Of a stretch of DNA of 64,000 nt, positions 1 through 7,505 are shown piece by piece (the first letter of the stretch is position 1; each line of letters opens with the position of its first letter). Below the pieces are notes generated by a model. The model was not told the origin of the DNA, did no database searches, and saw only the letters and a program-made list of their open reading frames with translations. The DNA is from Claveliimonas bilis. GTDB taxonomy: Bacteria; Bacillota; Clostridia; Lachnospirales; Lachnospiraceae. The translations under genes were made by a program, and so were the position numbers. Where the stretch lies: NCBI RefSeq assembly GCF_030296775.1, contig NZ_AP027742.1, positions 1,240,001-1,304,000 of the forward strand, given 5' to 3'.

Positions 1-173
1 TGGAGGCAATGAAATGCGTAGGGACGGCTGTCTGTCCCCAGGATGCAGCGAAACAGATCAAGTCCTTCTGTCCTTTTGTACTTTCCAGCAAAGGAGGGGA
101 AGGAGCAGTACGTGAATTTGTGGAGATGATTCTGGAAAAAAGGGGAATACAGTATGAAGGATTGGTTTTATGA
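1..173 (+). CDS. KdsC-like HAD phosphatase, C-terminal end only
   Basis: Only the last 57 codons lie in the window, read in the frame starting at base 3 and ending at the TGA at 171-173. The visible tail contains GGEGAVREFVEMIL, which matches the conserved C-terminal tail of KdsC-type 3-deoxy-manno-octulosonate 8-phosphate phosphatases and of HAD domains attached to acylneuraminate cytidylyltransferases. The preceding stretch (AVCPQDAAKQIKSF) fits the family's late HAD region. The stop overlaps the next gene by 20 bases, so the two are probably translationally coupled. A KdsB-like gene in the same run (6119-6883) supports an ulosonic-acid role. The catalytic DxD motif is outside the window, so activity and exact substrate cannot be judged. 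Confidence 0.7.
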   Translation, partial: EAMKCVGTAVCPQDAAKQIKSFCPFVLSSKGGEGAVREFVEMILEKRGIQYEGLVL

Positions 174-2835
174 CAGGATTGTCCGCCGAAATGAGAGAAT
201 ACAAAAAGAATATGAGCGCTATGTCCGTGGACATTTAGAGGAGCATAAGCAGAAAAGATGGAAACATTGGCTTGTGCTTCTGGGATTGTCCTGGAAATAC
301 CGGAACAGTCAGAAAAACCGGATCCATACGTTTGTCCTTGTAAAACAAAAGAAGGACAGTGCAAAGGTTCGCATGGAGTGGGTGCCGGGTGCTGTGTGCT
401 ACAATATTTATCTTTCTACAGATGGGGTGAAATACCATTTTTTACAAAAAGAAAAGCATCATGTATGCACCCTGCAGGGAATGGGAAATGGAAAAATGTA
501 TTTCCTTAAATATAAGGTTTCCCTGGATGGCAGATTTTACAGCGAATTTTCAGAGGTTCTGACCGTATCTGCCGTACAGAATAAAGAACTGTACTTTATG
601 GAGCAATTGTCCCAAAAGCTGGAAAAAGAAAATGGTTCCTCAGATATAAAAGGAAAAAACAGAAATCAAAATACGGCGGCAGGGATTATGACAGCGGAGG
701 CAAAACAAGGAGAAGGAATCCGAATTTCCTGGAAAAGGGCGCCGGGGGCTATTCATTATAATCTCTACCGCGCGGAGGAAGGGAAACCGTATATATTTCT
801 GATCCAGACAGAAAAGGACTCATATATGGATGAAAAGATCAGCGGGGGAATGTCCTATGAGTACAAGCTGAAATATACAGGGGACGGGAAGAAATACCAT
901 GATTATTCCATCCCTGTTTCTGTGATGGCGCCGGCAGAAAAATACAGGGGAGGAAACAGCGGCCCTCTGCCGGAGAAAGGGGCCGAATCAGCCGGCGATG
1001 GACGGATCAGCTTTATGCATCTTGCAAAAGGGATGATGCCCTATGAAGTCATTTCATTCGATGTTTTTGACACGCTGATCTTCCGTCCCTTTGAGCACTC
1101 TTACGACCTCTTTGTTCTGGAAGGGGAGGAGCTTGATATTATGGATTTCTGTGAGATCAGGCGAAGTGCGGAGGAAGAAGCAAGGCAGAACAGCCGTTTA
1201 AAAAGGGGCAACAGGGAAGTGACACTGGAGGAAATCTATGATCTTGTGGCGGACGAGACCGGGATCGATCCGAAGGAAGGTGAAGCACTTGAATTTTCCA
1301 TGGAATGCCGCCTGTGTTACGGGAATCCCTACATGTTGGAAGTTTTTCATATACTCAAAGAACAGGGCAAGATCCTGGTAGCTTTGTCGGATATGTATCT
1401 TTCTGCTGCCAAAATGGAGAAACTCCTTTCCTGCTGCGGCTATGAAGGCTTTGACGAAATTATTGTATCCTGCGACTATAACTGTTCCAAAAGAGACGGG
1501 GGACTCTATGATGTGCTGAAAAAGAAGTATGCGGGCAGAACCATCGTTCATGTGGGGGATCATCCTGTATCTGATCTGGAATCAGCCCGGAAAAAGGGAA
1601 TTGACGCCCGGTTTTATCAAAATGTCAATGAGGCGGGCAGGAGATACCGGGCGAAGGATATGTCTTATCTTGCGGGGAGCGCTTATCGTGGGATCGTTAA
1701 TGCCTGGCTGCACAGCGGAAGGAGAAGTTTTACCCCTTACTATGAAGTGGGGTTTGTCTATACCGGGTTTTACTGCATGGGATTTTGCCAGTGGATTGCC
1801 CGTTATGTCAGGGAACATGAGCTGGAGAAGGTCCTGTTCCTTGCGCGGGAAGGGGATATTTATCAGAAAGTTTTTCAGGAAATGTATCCGGACATCCCCA
1901 CAGAGTATGTTCTCTGGTCCAGGATTCCGGTGGTGAAAACGACAGTGAGAAAGAACCGGCATCCTTACCTTCTGCAGATCGTTCATCATAAGGCCAATGC
2001 ACTGTATAAATCTATGATAGGGACGCTGCTGGAGCGGACCGGTATTGGAAGACTAAAAGCATATCTGCCGGATTACCGGCTGAAGGGAGAAGAATTTCTG
2101 ACGCCGGGAAATGAGAAAGTATTAAGGGAGCTTTTGCTGGATCACTGGGATGAAGTATGCAGCTGTTATGAGGCCGATGATACTTATATCCGTTCTTATC
2201 TGGAGAGAAAGATCCAGAATGCGAAAAAGGCAGCGGTAGTAGATGTAGGATGGTCCGGCAACAATGTGCTTCAGGTCAAGTATCTTGTGGAGGAGGCATA
2301 CGGGATGGACTGTCGGATCCACTGTCTGCTGGCAGCTGCAAGAAATGTCAATGACACTTATATGGCCGGGATGATGCAGAGGAAAAGAGTGGAAACGTAC
2401 ATCTTTTCCAATATGTACAATAAGGGACTCCACGACACCCATCAGGAAGAAAACAAGAAACTTAATTCTTTCTTTTTTGAGATACTCACCCAGTCAAGCA
2501 CTCCCACCTTCGTTGGCTTTGATCAGCAGGGGAAGTTTCTCTATGACATTCCGGAAGTGGAAAACTACTGCCATAACCGGGAGATCCATCAGGGAACGCT
2601 GGATTTTGTAAAGGAGTATCAGAAAAGGTTCCGGGATTTTCCCTTTATGCTGGATATATCCGGTCATGACGCCTATATGCCGTTTCAGTATTTTTCCAGA
2701 AATCTTCTGTGGCTGAAAAAATATTTCGGAAATTATATCTTTGGCCGAGACCTTTTTGCTACTGGGGAAGAGGCTGTGATGGAATCAGTATCAGAGGTAA
2801 TGAAAAAAGCAGGATTATGGGAGGAAGGATCATGA
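154..2835 (+). CDS. FnIII-FnIII-HAD protein of a glycan operon
   Basis: This is an 893-residue protein with no signal peptide, so it is probably cytoplasmic. Residues about 68-142 and 188-262 look like two fibronectin type III folds (VRMEWVPGAVCYNIY and IRISWKRAPGAIHYNLY are matching first strands). A HAD-like module follows: motif I SFDVFDTLI near residue 300, motif II VALSDMY near 410, and the acidic motif VGDHPVSDLESA near 466. The last 380 residues resemble the tail of large predicted HAD hydrolases (COG5610 type) found in surface polysaccharide loci. The start at 154 lies inside the previous gene, and the stop overlaps the next ATG. The substrate is unknown; a sugar-phosphate phosphatase or a scaffold for the neighbouring transferase are both possible. 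FnIII domains in a cytoplasmic bacterial protein are unusual. Confidence 0.72.
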   Translation: MKDWFYDRIVRRNERIQKEYERYVRGHLEEHKQKRWKHWLVLLGLSWKYRNSQKNRIHTFVLVKQKKDSAKVRMEWVPGAVCYNIYLSTDGVKYHFLQKEKHHVCTLQGMGNGKMYFLKYKVSLDGRFYSEFSEVLTVSAVQNKELYFMEQLSQKLEKENGSSDIKGKNRNQNTAAGIMTAEAKQGEGIRISWKRAPGAIHYNLYRAEEGKPYIFLIQTEKDSYMDEKISGGMSYEYKLKYTGDGKKYHDYSIPVSVMAPAEKYRGGNSGPLPEKGAESAGDGRISFMHLAKGMMPYEVISFDVFDTLIFRPFEHSYDLFVLEGEELDIMDFCEIRRSAEEEARQNSRLKRGNREVTLEEIYDLVADETGIDPKEGEALEFSMECRLCYGNPYMLEVFHILKEQGKILVALSDMYLSAAKMEKLLSCCGYEGFDEIIVSCDYNCSKRDGGLYDVLKKKYAGRTIVHVGDHPVSDLESARKKGIDARFYQNVNEAGRRYRAKDMSYLAGSAYRGIVNAWLHSGRRSFTPYYEVGFVYTGFYCMGFCQWIARYVREHELEKVLFLAREGDIYQKVFQEMYPDIPTEYVLWSRIPVVKTTVRKNRHPYLLQIVHHKANALYKSMIGTLLERTGIGRLKAYLPDYRLKGEEFLTPGNEKVLRELLLDHWDEVCSCYEADDTYIRSYLERKIQNAKKAAVVDVGWSGNNVLQVKYLVEEAYGMDCRIHCLLAAARNVNDTYMAGMMQRKRVETYIFSNMYNKGLHDTHQEENKKLNSFFFEILTQSSTPTFVGFDQQGKFLYDIPEVENYCHNREIHQGTLDFVKEYQKRFRDFPFMLDISGHDAYMPFQYFSRNLLWLKKYFGNYIFGRDLFATGEEAVMESVSEVMKKAGLWEEGS

Positions 2836-4385
2836 TATTATATCAGGCGCTGTCGTCGTACCAGATTCTGGAATGTATGGTTCACAGACAGGTTTTTTAT
2901 AAAGATCAGAAATGTATCTTAATCCTGGGAACCTATATCCGGGAGAGGATGCCGAAATACTGGGAACTGGAGACAAAGGGCTTTTTTGACGAAGTATATC
3001 TGTTCCGCTTTGGCGGATACAGGGGGAGCGAGGATGAGATCATACGTCAGGTAGAAGAAGAACTGAAGGTAAGCCTGCCGTATGCTCTGGAGGATTTTGA
3101 AAAAATACTGGCAGCAGGCATCCATACTTACCTGCAGGTATATATGGCTTTTCGAGGGATTCCCTTTGAAATGTTTGAGGATGGAAGCGGAGCCTTAAGC
3201 CGTCCCTGGATTCTGGCTGATATTCATCGAAAAAGTTCACCTGCCAGATATGAATTGATTGAAAAGTATCGGCTGTACGATCATCAAAATTCCATGATTA
3301 CAAAAAAATATTGTGATATGAAAGCCCAGGAACAGGGATTTTATGACAAAAAGGCGGAAGATTTTCAGGTTATGGAACACTTCCACAGTCTGACGGATCA
3401 GAAAAAAGAAGGCATCCGGCATATTTTTACCCTTCCTTTTCAAAAAGGGAGGGAGGACAGAGTGCTTCTTCTGACCCAGCAGTTTGCCAATTTGGGGCAG
3501 ATTCCCTACGACGGACAGATCTGTATTTACCGTCACCTCTTTGCTTATTATTTAAGAGACAGGAAAGTTATCATTAAAACGCATCCGGATGATATTCTTT
3601 ACTATCATCGGCTTTTTCCAGAGGCGGAGGTGATCCGTGAGACTTTTCCCTCGGAGCTTCTGCCCCTTGTGTTTGAGAAGATGCCGGACAGCGTCTGCAC
3701 CGTAAGTTCTACAGGGGTCAATCAGATCCGGGGAGAATTTAAGGAGCATATTATTTTCGGACCTTCCTATGAGACAAGTTATGTGTATGACGGAATTTAT
3801 TATGCAGCCTTACGGCTGGCGGACCATCTGGGAATATACCATATATGTGTATCAGGAGTCAATGAGATTCAGCTTCATTACCTGGCAGAGCTTTGTCCGG
3901 AATTTTCGGGGAAATTTTCAGTAAGTCGGGAAAAGGCAGAAGGCCCATGTCTTTGTTTTACAGGAGATCTGGAAGAAGAGGATGTGAGAATCAAAGGAGA
4001 AATAGGCGGGAAAGAAAGAGAAGAGGGGGCGGAAGGTATCCTGTATCTCAATGAAAAGAAAGGGTACCGGATGAAAAGCTTTGAGAAGATGATCCCTGTC
4101 AGTGTCCGGGAAGGGGAAAGGCAGCACACAATATTTTTTCAGTCAGGAAAGGAAGAGATAAAAGAAATGGCAGCAGAATTTTGGGAAGAGATCAAGCTTC
4201 CTTATCTGGAAGAGGAAATTGCTATTGAAAAATTAAATGACGATCAGATGAAAATCCGTATGCTGGAAGGGATTCTGGAGGCAACTCAAAAAAGGCTTCT
4301 GGAATATATCAGACGGGAAAAAGAGCTGAAGAGTAAAATTTCCGTATTGGAAGGAAAGGTGAAAAGAGATGTGGGTGAACCGTAG
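2832..4385 (+). CDS. Glycosyltransferase with sialyl/polysialyltransferase-like HP and SS motifs
   Basis: The protein has 517 residues. The ATG at 2832 overlaps the preceding stop (ATGA) and follows GAGGAAGG, so it is preferred over an upstream in-frame start at 2709. The N-terminus has a Rossmann-like opening (ILYQALSSYQILECMVHRQ) typical of GT52 and polysialyltransferase-like enzymes. IIKTHPDD near residue 247 fits the HP motif and VSSTG near 290 fits the SS motif; in those families these residues handle the CMP-sugar donor. The last 50 residues are a charged predicted coiled coil. With a KdsB-like CMP-sugar synthetase nearby, transfer of a Kdo-like sugar is a reasonable inference. Family placement is by motif only, and overall similarity is probably low. 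Confidence 0.6.
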   Translation: MILYQALSSYQILECMVHRQVFYKDQKCILILGTYIRERMPKYWELETKGFFDEVYLFRFGGYRGSEDEIIRQVEEELKVSLPYALEDFEKILAAGIHTYLQVYMAFRGIPFEMFEDGSGALSRPWILADIHRKSSPARYELIEKYRLYDHQNSMITKKYCDMKAQEQGFYDKKAEDFQVMEHFHSLTDQKKEGIRHIFTLPFQKGREDRVLLLTQQFANLGQIPYDGQICIYRHLFAYYLRDRKVIIKTHPDDILYYHRLFPEAEVIRETFPSELLPLVFEKMPDSVCTVSSTGVNQIRGEFKEHIIFGPSYETSYVYDGIYYAALRLADHLGIYHICVSGVNEIQLHYLAELCPEFSGKFSVSREKAEGPCLCFTGDLEEEDVRIKGEIGGKEREEGAEGILYLNEKKGYRMKSFEKMIPVSVREGERQHTIFFQSGKEEIKEMAAEFWEEIKLPYLEEEIAIEKLNDDQMKIRMLEGILEATQKRLLEYIRREKELKSKISVLEGKVKRDVGEP

Positions 4386-5166
4386 TCAGGCTCTTATGCT
4401 TCCTGACGGAAGACGGGCAGTCACAGTAAATGGAGACTGCAGGATCGGTCATAAGAGAAGATGTCCCCGGGTAGATATAGAGGCAGCGGTGTGTATTGGT
4501 GATGGAGCAGAGATCGAGGCCGGATTTATCGGTATGGGGACTTTTATCGGAAGGGGAACAAGTATCCTGCGGACAGAATCGGTGGGACGTTTTGTCACAA
4601 TAGGGGAATACTGCAGCATTGGGGCAGAACTGGCAGAAACGGGAAAGCGTATCAGTACCTCTTATTTTGTAAAGGGGCGCGCTTTGCCCTGGTATGAAAA
4701 ATTTATGGTTCCTGTACAGGTGTATCGATCAACTGCAAAGAAGAAACTCCGGATAGGGAGCGATGTTTATATCGGTGCCCATTCAGTAGTGGCGGAAGGA
4801 ATCTCTATTGGCGATGGAGCTATCCTTTTACCCGGTACCGCTGCTGATAAAGATATACCTTCTTACTCGGTTGTCTATGGTAATCCGGCAAAGATATGGG
4901 AATATCGCTTTAGCAGGGAAGAGACAGAACGTTTGAAAAAGATCCGGTGGTGGGATTATGGGGAAAGACTTCTTGGGAAGGCAGATTTTGCAAGGGCAGA
5001 TTTTGACAAAGTGCTGGAAATCCTGGAGAAAGAGAAGGATCAGATAACGCCGATCCTTCCGATGGAAACAGGAATGAAAATCCGGTATAAAGACGGATAC
5101 TGCTGTATTTACAGTAAACTTATGGATCAAAAGACGCTGCTTTACCAGTTCCCGGAAAATGGATAA
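4369..5166 (+). CDS. Hexapeptide-repeat (left-handed beta-helix) acyltransferase
   Basis: The protein has 265 residues and overlaps the previous gene by 17 bases, so it is in the same operon. Hexapeptide turns run through residues 30-90 (IGDGAEIEAGFIGMGTFIG) and resume near residues 125-165 (IGSDVYIGAHSVVAEG, then YGNPAKIWEYRF). This is the CatB/LacA-like O-acetyltransferase arrangement, with an inserted loop between the coils that usually carries the catalytic His. KIRWWDYG near residue 191 is a common C-terminal signature of sugar O-acetyltransferases in this group. It probably acetylates the glycan made by this operon or one of its precursors, using acetyl-CoA in the cytoplasm. The acceptor is unknown. 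Confidence 0.82.
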   Translation: MWVNRSQALMLPDGRRAVTVNGDCRIGHKRRCPRVDIEAAVCIGDGAEIEAGFIGMGTFIGRGTSILRTESVGRFVTIGEYCSIGAELAETGKRISTSYFVKGRALPWYEKFMVPVQVYRSTAKKKLRIGSDVYIGAHSVVAEGISIGDGAILLPGTAADKDIPSYSVVYGNPAKIWEYRFSREETERLKKIRWWDYGERLLGKADFARADFDKVLEILEKEKDQITPILPMETGMKIRYKDGYCCIYSKLMDQKTLLYQFPENG

Positions 5167-5232
5167 AATTTCGGACAGTCAGAGCATACCGACGTCGGTG
5201 TGTAAGGAAAAAGAGACAGGTGGAATGAAGAC

Positions 5233-6036
5233 ATGCTTATCAATTCAAAATTTTATTTTCCAACAGAATACGGCCAGGGGGTTACACTTACCGGAGAAGA
5301 TACAGATATTTGCTATGCCTCTGCAAAGGATTGTGTGCTGGAGGCTCCCGTGAGATTTTGTTCCGGAGTGAAGATTGATGCGGAGAAGATCGGAGCATTT
5401 TCTTTTTTTAATCAGAACAGCAGCCTTAGGTTTATCGAATCCATTGGAAGATTCGCCCTTTTTGCTTCAGAAGTGATCATGGGAGGCGCCGTTCATCCCG
5501 TTGAATCCATCAGTACCCATCTTCTTTTCCAGAATATGGACAACAGCTGGAACCGGAATTTCCACAGTCTGTGCAGTCAGGAGGGTTTTCTGGAAGAGAT
5601 TGTGCGTTATCAAAAAGAGCATGAACTGAAAGGAAAGACAAGGATCGTCATCGGCAATGATGTCTGGATCGGTAACCGGGCTGTCATTTTGAGGGGAGTG
5701 ACCATCGGAGACGGCGCCGTGGTAGGAGCGGGGGCAGTGGTGACAAGGGATGTGGAGCCTTACACGATTGTGGGAGGCGTGCCTGCAAGAACGATCCGGA
5801 AACGCTTTTCAGATAAAGTGATCGAAAAGCTGGAACAGGTTAAATGGTGGGATTACGGGCCGGATATTATGGCCGGAATTGATCTGAATCAACCGGAGGA
5901 AGCGGTGAAATATCTGGAAGAAAGAGTAGAAAACGGATTTGCCAGATATGCAGGGGAGAAATTTGCCTTTCACCCTGGAAGCAGAACGATCACAAGGAGA
6001 GAGAATAAAGAAGAGGTCCTTTTATATAAAATATAA
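5233..6036 (+). CDS. Second hexapeptide-repeat acyltransferase
   Basis: The protein has 267 residues, and its ATG follows an AGGTGG ribosome site. It has the same layout as the preceding gene: an early beta-helix, an insertion around residues 85-135, then [20 protein letters not shown] and [21 protein letters not shown], the standard CatB-like coil and extended tail. [10 protein letters not shown] follows near residue 205. It differs enough from the 4369-5166 protein to be an older paralogue rather than a recent copy. It most likely adds an acetyl group at another position or on another sugar of the same polysaccharide. A 12-base perfect palindrome (ACCGACGTCGGT, 5188-5199) lies in the short gap upstream, with no clear role. 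Confidence 0.82.
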   Translation: MLINSKFYFPTEYGQGVTLTGEDTDICYASAKDCVLEAPVRFCSGVKIDAEKIGAFSFFNQNSSLRFIESIGRFALFASEVIMGGAVHPVESISTHLLFQNMDNSWNRNFHSLCSQEGFLEEIVRYQKEHELKGKTRIVIGNDVWIGNRAVILRGVTIGDGAVVGAGAVVTRDVEPYTIVGGVPARTIRKRFSDKVIEKLEQVKWWDYGPDIMAGIDLNQPEEAVKYLEERVENGFARYAGEKFAFHPGSRTITRRENKEEVLLYKI

Positions 6037-6118
6037 TGTCAATGGCGGCGTACAAGAGAGGGAATCATCTCAGGCAGATGTCTTTTGTGTCGCTTTCGGG
6101 AAAGGGAGGAAAAGCATA

Positions 6119-6883
6119 ATGCGGACAGCAGGAATTATACCGGCCAGATATGGAGCATCCCGGCTTCCGGGGAAACCCATTCAGGATATCCAGGGAAGGC
6201 CGATGATCTGGTGGGTGTATCAGAAGGCAATAAAGGCAAAAAGATTAGATCAGGTTCTGGTAGCGGCAGATGATGAGAGGATTATGGAAGAATGCAGCAA
6301 ATGGAAGATTCCGGCAGTTCTGACCGGAACATCTCACCGCAATGCAGCCAGCAGGCTTCAGGAAGTATCCGAAAGGATTGGGGCAGACTTCTATGTGCAG
6401 ATCAACGGTGATGAACCTTTGATCCGTCCGGAATATATTGACGCTGTGATTCCAGAGACTATTCCGACAGAGGAGGAGTTTGGCACCAATATTATTGCAC
6501 CTGTGGCATCTCCGGCAGAGGTGCTGGATCCCTCCAATATTAAAGTAGTGTTTGACTCATCCCTCCGGGCACTCTACATGTCGAGAACGCCAATCCCCAA
6601 CCCTTTTCTATCCATTGATGTTACCTATTACAAACATGTGGGGATTCTTGGATATAATAAGAAGATGCTGGACTTTTATAAAAATTCTGTGCCGGGGACT
6701 TTTGAGAAGATTGAGGGAATCGACACACTGCGTTTTTTGGATTACGGAAAACATCTGCAGTTTATTGTGCTTGAAGAGGTGGAAAGTCTTTCAGTGGATA
6801 CGTCCAAGGATCTGGAATATGTAAGAAAATTACTGCAGAGAGAAAAAGATATTGTCGAAACGGGCAATAAAAAAAGCCGGTAA
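6119..6883 (+). CDS. KdsB-like CMP-ulosonate (CMP-Kdo type) synthetase
   Basis: The protein has 254 residues. The ATG at 6119 follows GGGAGGAAAAG and starts directly into the catalytic domain, so an in-frame start at 5939 is rejected. The N-terminal signature GIIPARYGASRLPGKP matches the CTP-binding loop of 3-deoxy-manno-octulosonate cytidylyltransferases. QINGDEPLI near residue 100 matches the KdsB motif VQGDEPLI, which holds the metal-binding Asp. The enzyme would transfer CMP to Kdo or a related 3-deoxy-ulosonic acid for a CMP-dependent transferase, plausibly the product of 2832-4385. The usual HxSGTDR segment of KdsB is altered to HRNAASR, which hints at a non-standard sugar. It is the last gene before a strong terminator. 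Confidence 0.82.
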   Translation: MRTAGIIPARYGASRLPGKPIQDIQGRPMIWWVYQKAIKAKRLDQVLVAADDERIMEECSKWKIPAVLTGTSHRNAASRLQEVSERIGADFYVQINGDEPLIRPEYIDAVIPETIPTEEEFGTNIIAPVASPAEVLDPSNIKVVFDSSLRALYMSRTPIPNPFLSIDVTYYKHVGILGYNKKMLDFYKNSVPGTFEKIEGIDTLRFLDYGKHLQFIVLEEVESLSVDTSKDLEYVRKLLQREKDIVETGNKKSR

Positions 6884-6907
6884 AGAACGAAATCTTTACC
6901 GGTTTTG
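6877..6907. terminator. Bidirectional intrinsic terminator after the kdsB-like gene
   Basis: The stem CCGGTAAAGA / TCTTTACCGG closes around a short loop, with T-rich sequence on the plus side (TTTTGTGTTTG) and an A-run on the other side. It separates the plus-strand glycan operon from the convergent minus-strand regulator gene ending at 6933. Confidence 0.8.
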
Positions 6908-6932
6908 TGTTTGCTGATAACAGTGAAGATCT

Positions 6933-7292
6933 TTATTCAATATGGCGTTTGATCGCTTCAAAACTTTCGGCGCTGATGACATGTTCCATGCGGCAGGCAT
7001 CTGCTACAGCTACCTTGGGATCCACGCCGAGACGGATCAGCCAGGAAGAGATCAGCTGATGACGTTCATAGATACATTCAGCAATTTCCCGTCCGGATGG
7101 CGTCAGAGTGATGTAACCTTCCGGTGATACCTGAATGTGATTGCTTTCACGCAGTTTTTTCATAGCCACGCTGACGCTGGATTTTTTAAAATCCAATTCG
7201 GTAGCAACATCCACAGAGCGGACGACAGGATGGGATTTGCTTAAGATAAGAATCGTTTCCAGATAATTTTCCGCAGATTCATTTATATTCAT
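6933..7292 (-). CDS. DtxR/MntR-family metal-dependent repressor
   Basis: The protein has 119 residues. The N-terminal winged helix-turn-helix (VRSVDVATELDFKKSSVSVAMKKL in two adjoining helices) is followed by the dimerisation and metal-binding helices. ERHQLI and ACRMEHVIS carry the conserved ligand positions. The residue before REH-type ligands is Cys, as in DtxR/IdeR, where Bacillus MntR has Glu, so the preferred metal (Fe or Mn) is uncertain. It lacks an SH3-like C-terminal domain, as in short MntR proteins. It is transcribed divergently from pcrA and probably controls metal uptake genes elsewhere. The ribosome site GAGGTGAT precedes the ATG. Confidence 0.88.
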   Translation of the reverse strand: MNINESAENYLETILILSKSHPVVRSVDVATELDFKKSSVSVAMKKLRESNHIQVSPEGYITLTPSGREIAECIYERHQLISSWLIRLGVDPKVAVADACRMEHVISAESFEAIKRHIE

Positions 7293-7380
7293 ATCTGATC
7301 ACCTCGGTTTCTTGCGCAAAAATCAGCGCAGTGTAAACACATGGAGTAGAAATTTCAACCCTATCTCAGTGTTAGTACAT

Positions 7381-7409
7381 AGTATAGCATAAGAATGCTG
7401 TCACATCAA
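7381..7409 (-). promoter_or_regulatory. Predicted sigma-A promoter of the DtxR/MntR gene
   Basis: On the minus strand there is a -35 TTGATG (complement of 7404-7409), a 17-base spacer and a -10 TATACT (complement of 7381-7386). The spacing and -10 are good. The site lies about 90 bases before the start codon. Confidence 0.6.
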
Positions 7410-7439
7410 ATATAATTCTATAGCGGTGTGAGTCAAGGC

Positions 7440-7468
7440 TGGAAAGAAAAATAAAAGTATGGTATGAT
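7440..7468 (+). promoter_or_regulatory. Predicted sigma-A promoter of pcrA
   Basis: TGGAAA (7440-7445), a 17-base spacer and TATGAT (7463-7468) lie about 38 bases before the pcrA start. The -35 is only a partial match. Confidence 0.5.
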
Positions 7469-7505
7469 GAAGCGTAACGTGAAAATATCATTTTAAGGAG
7501 AAAGT

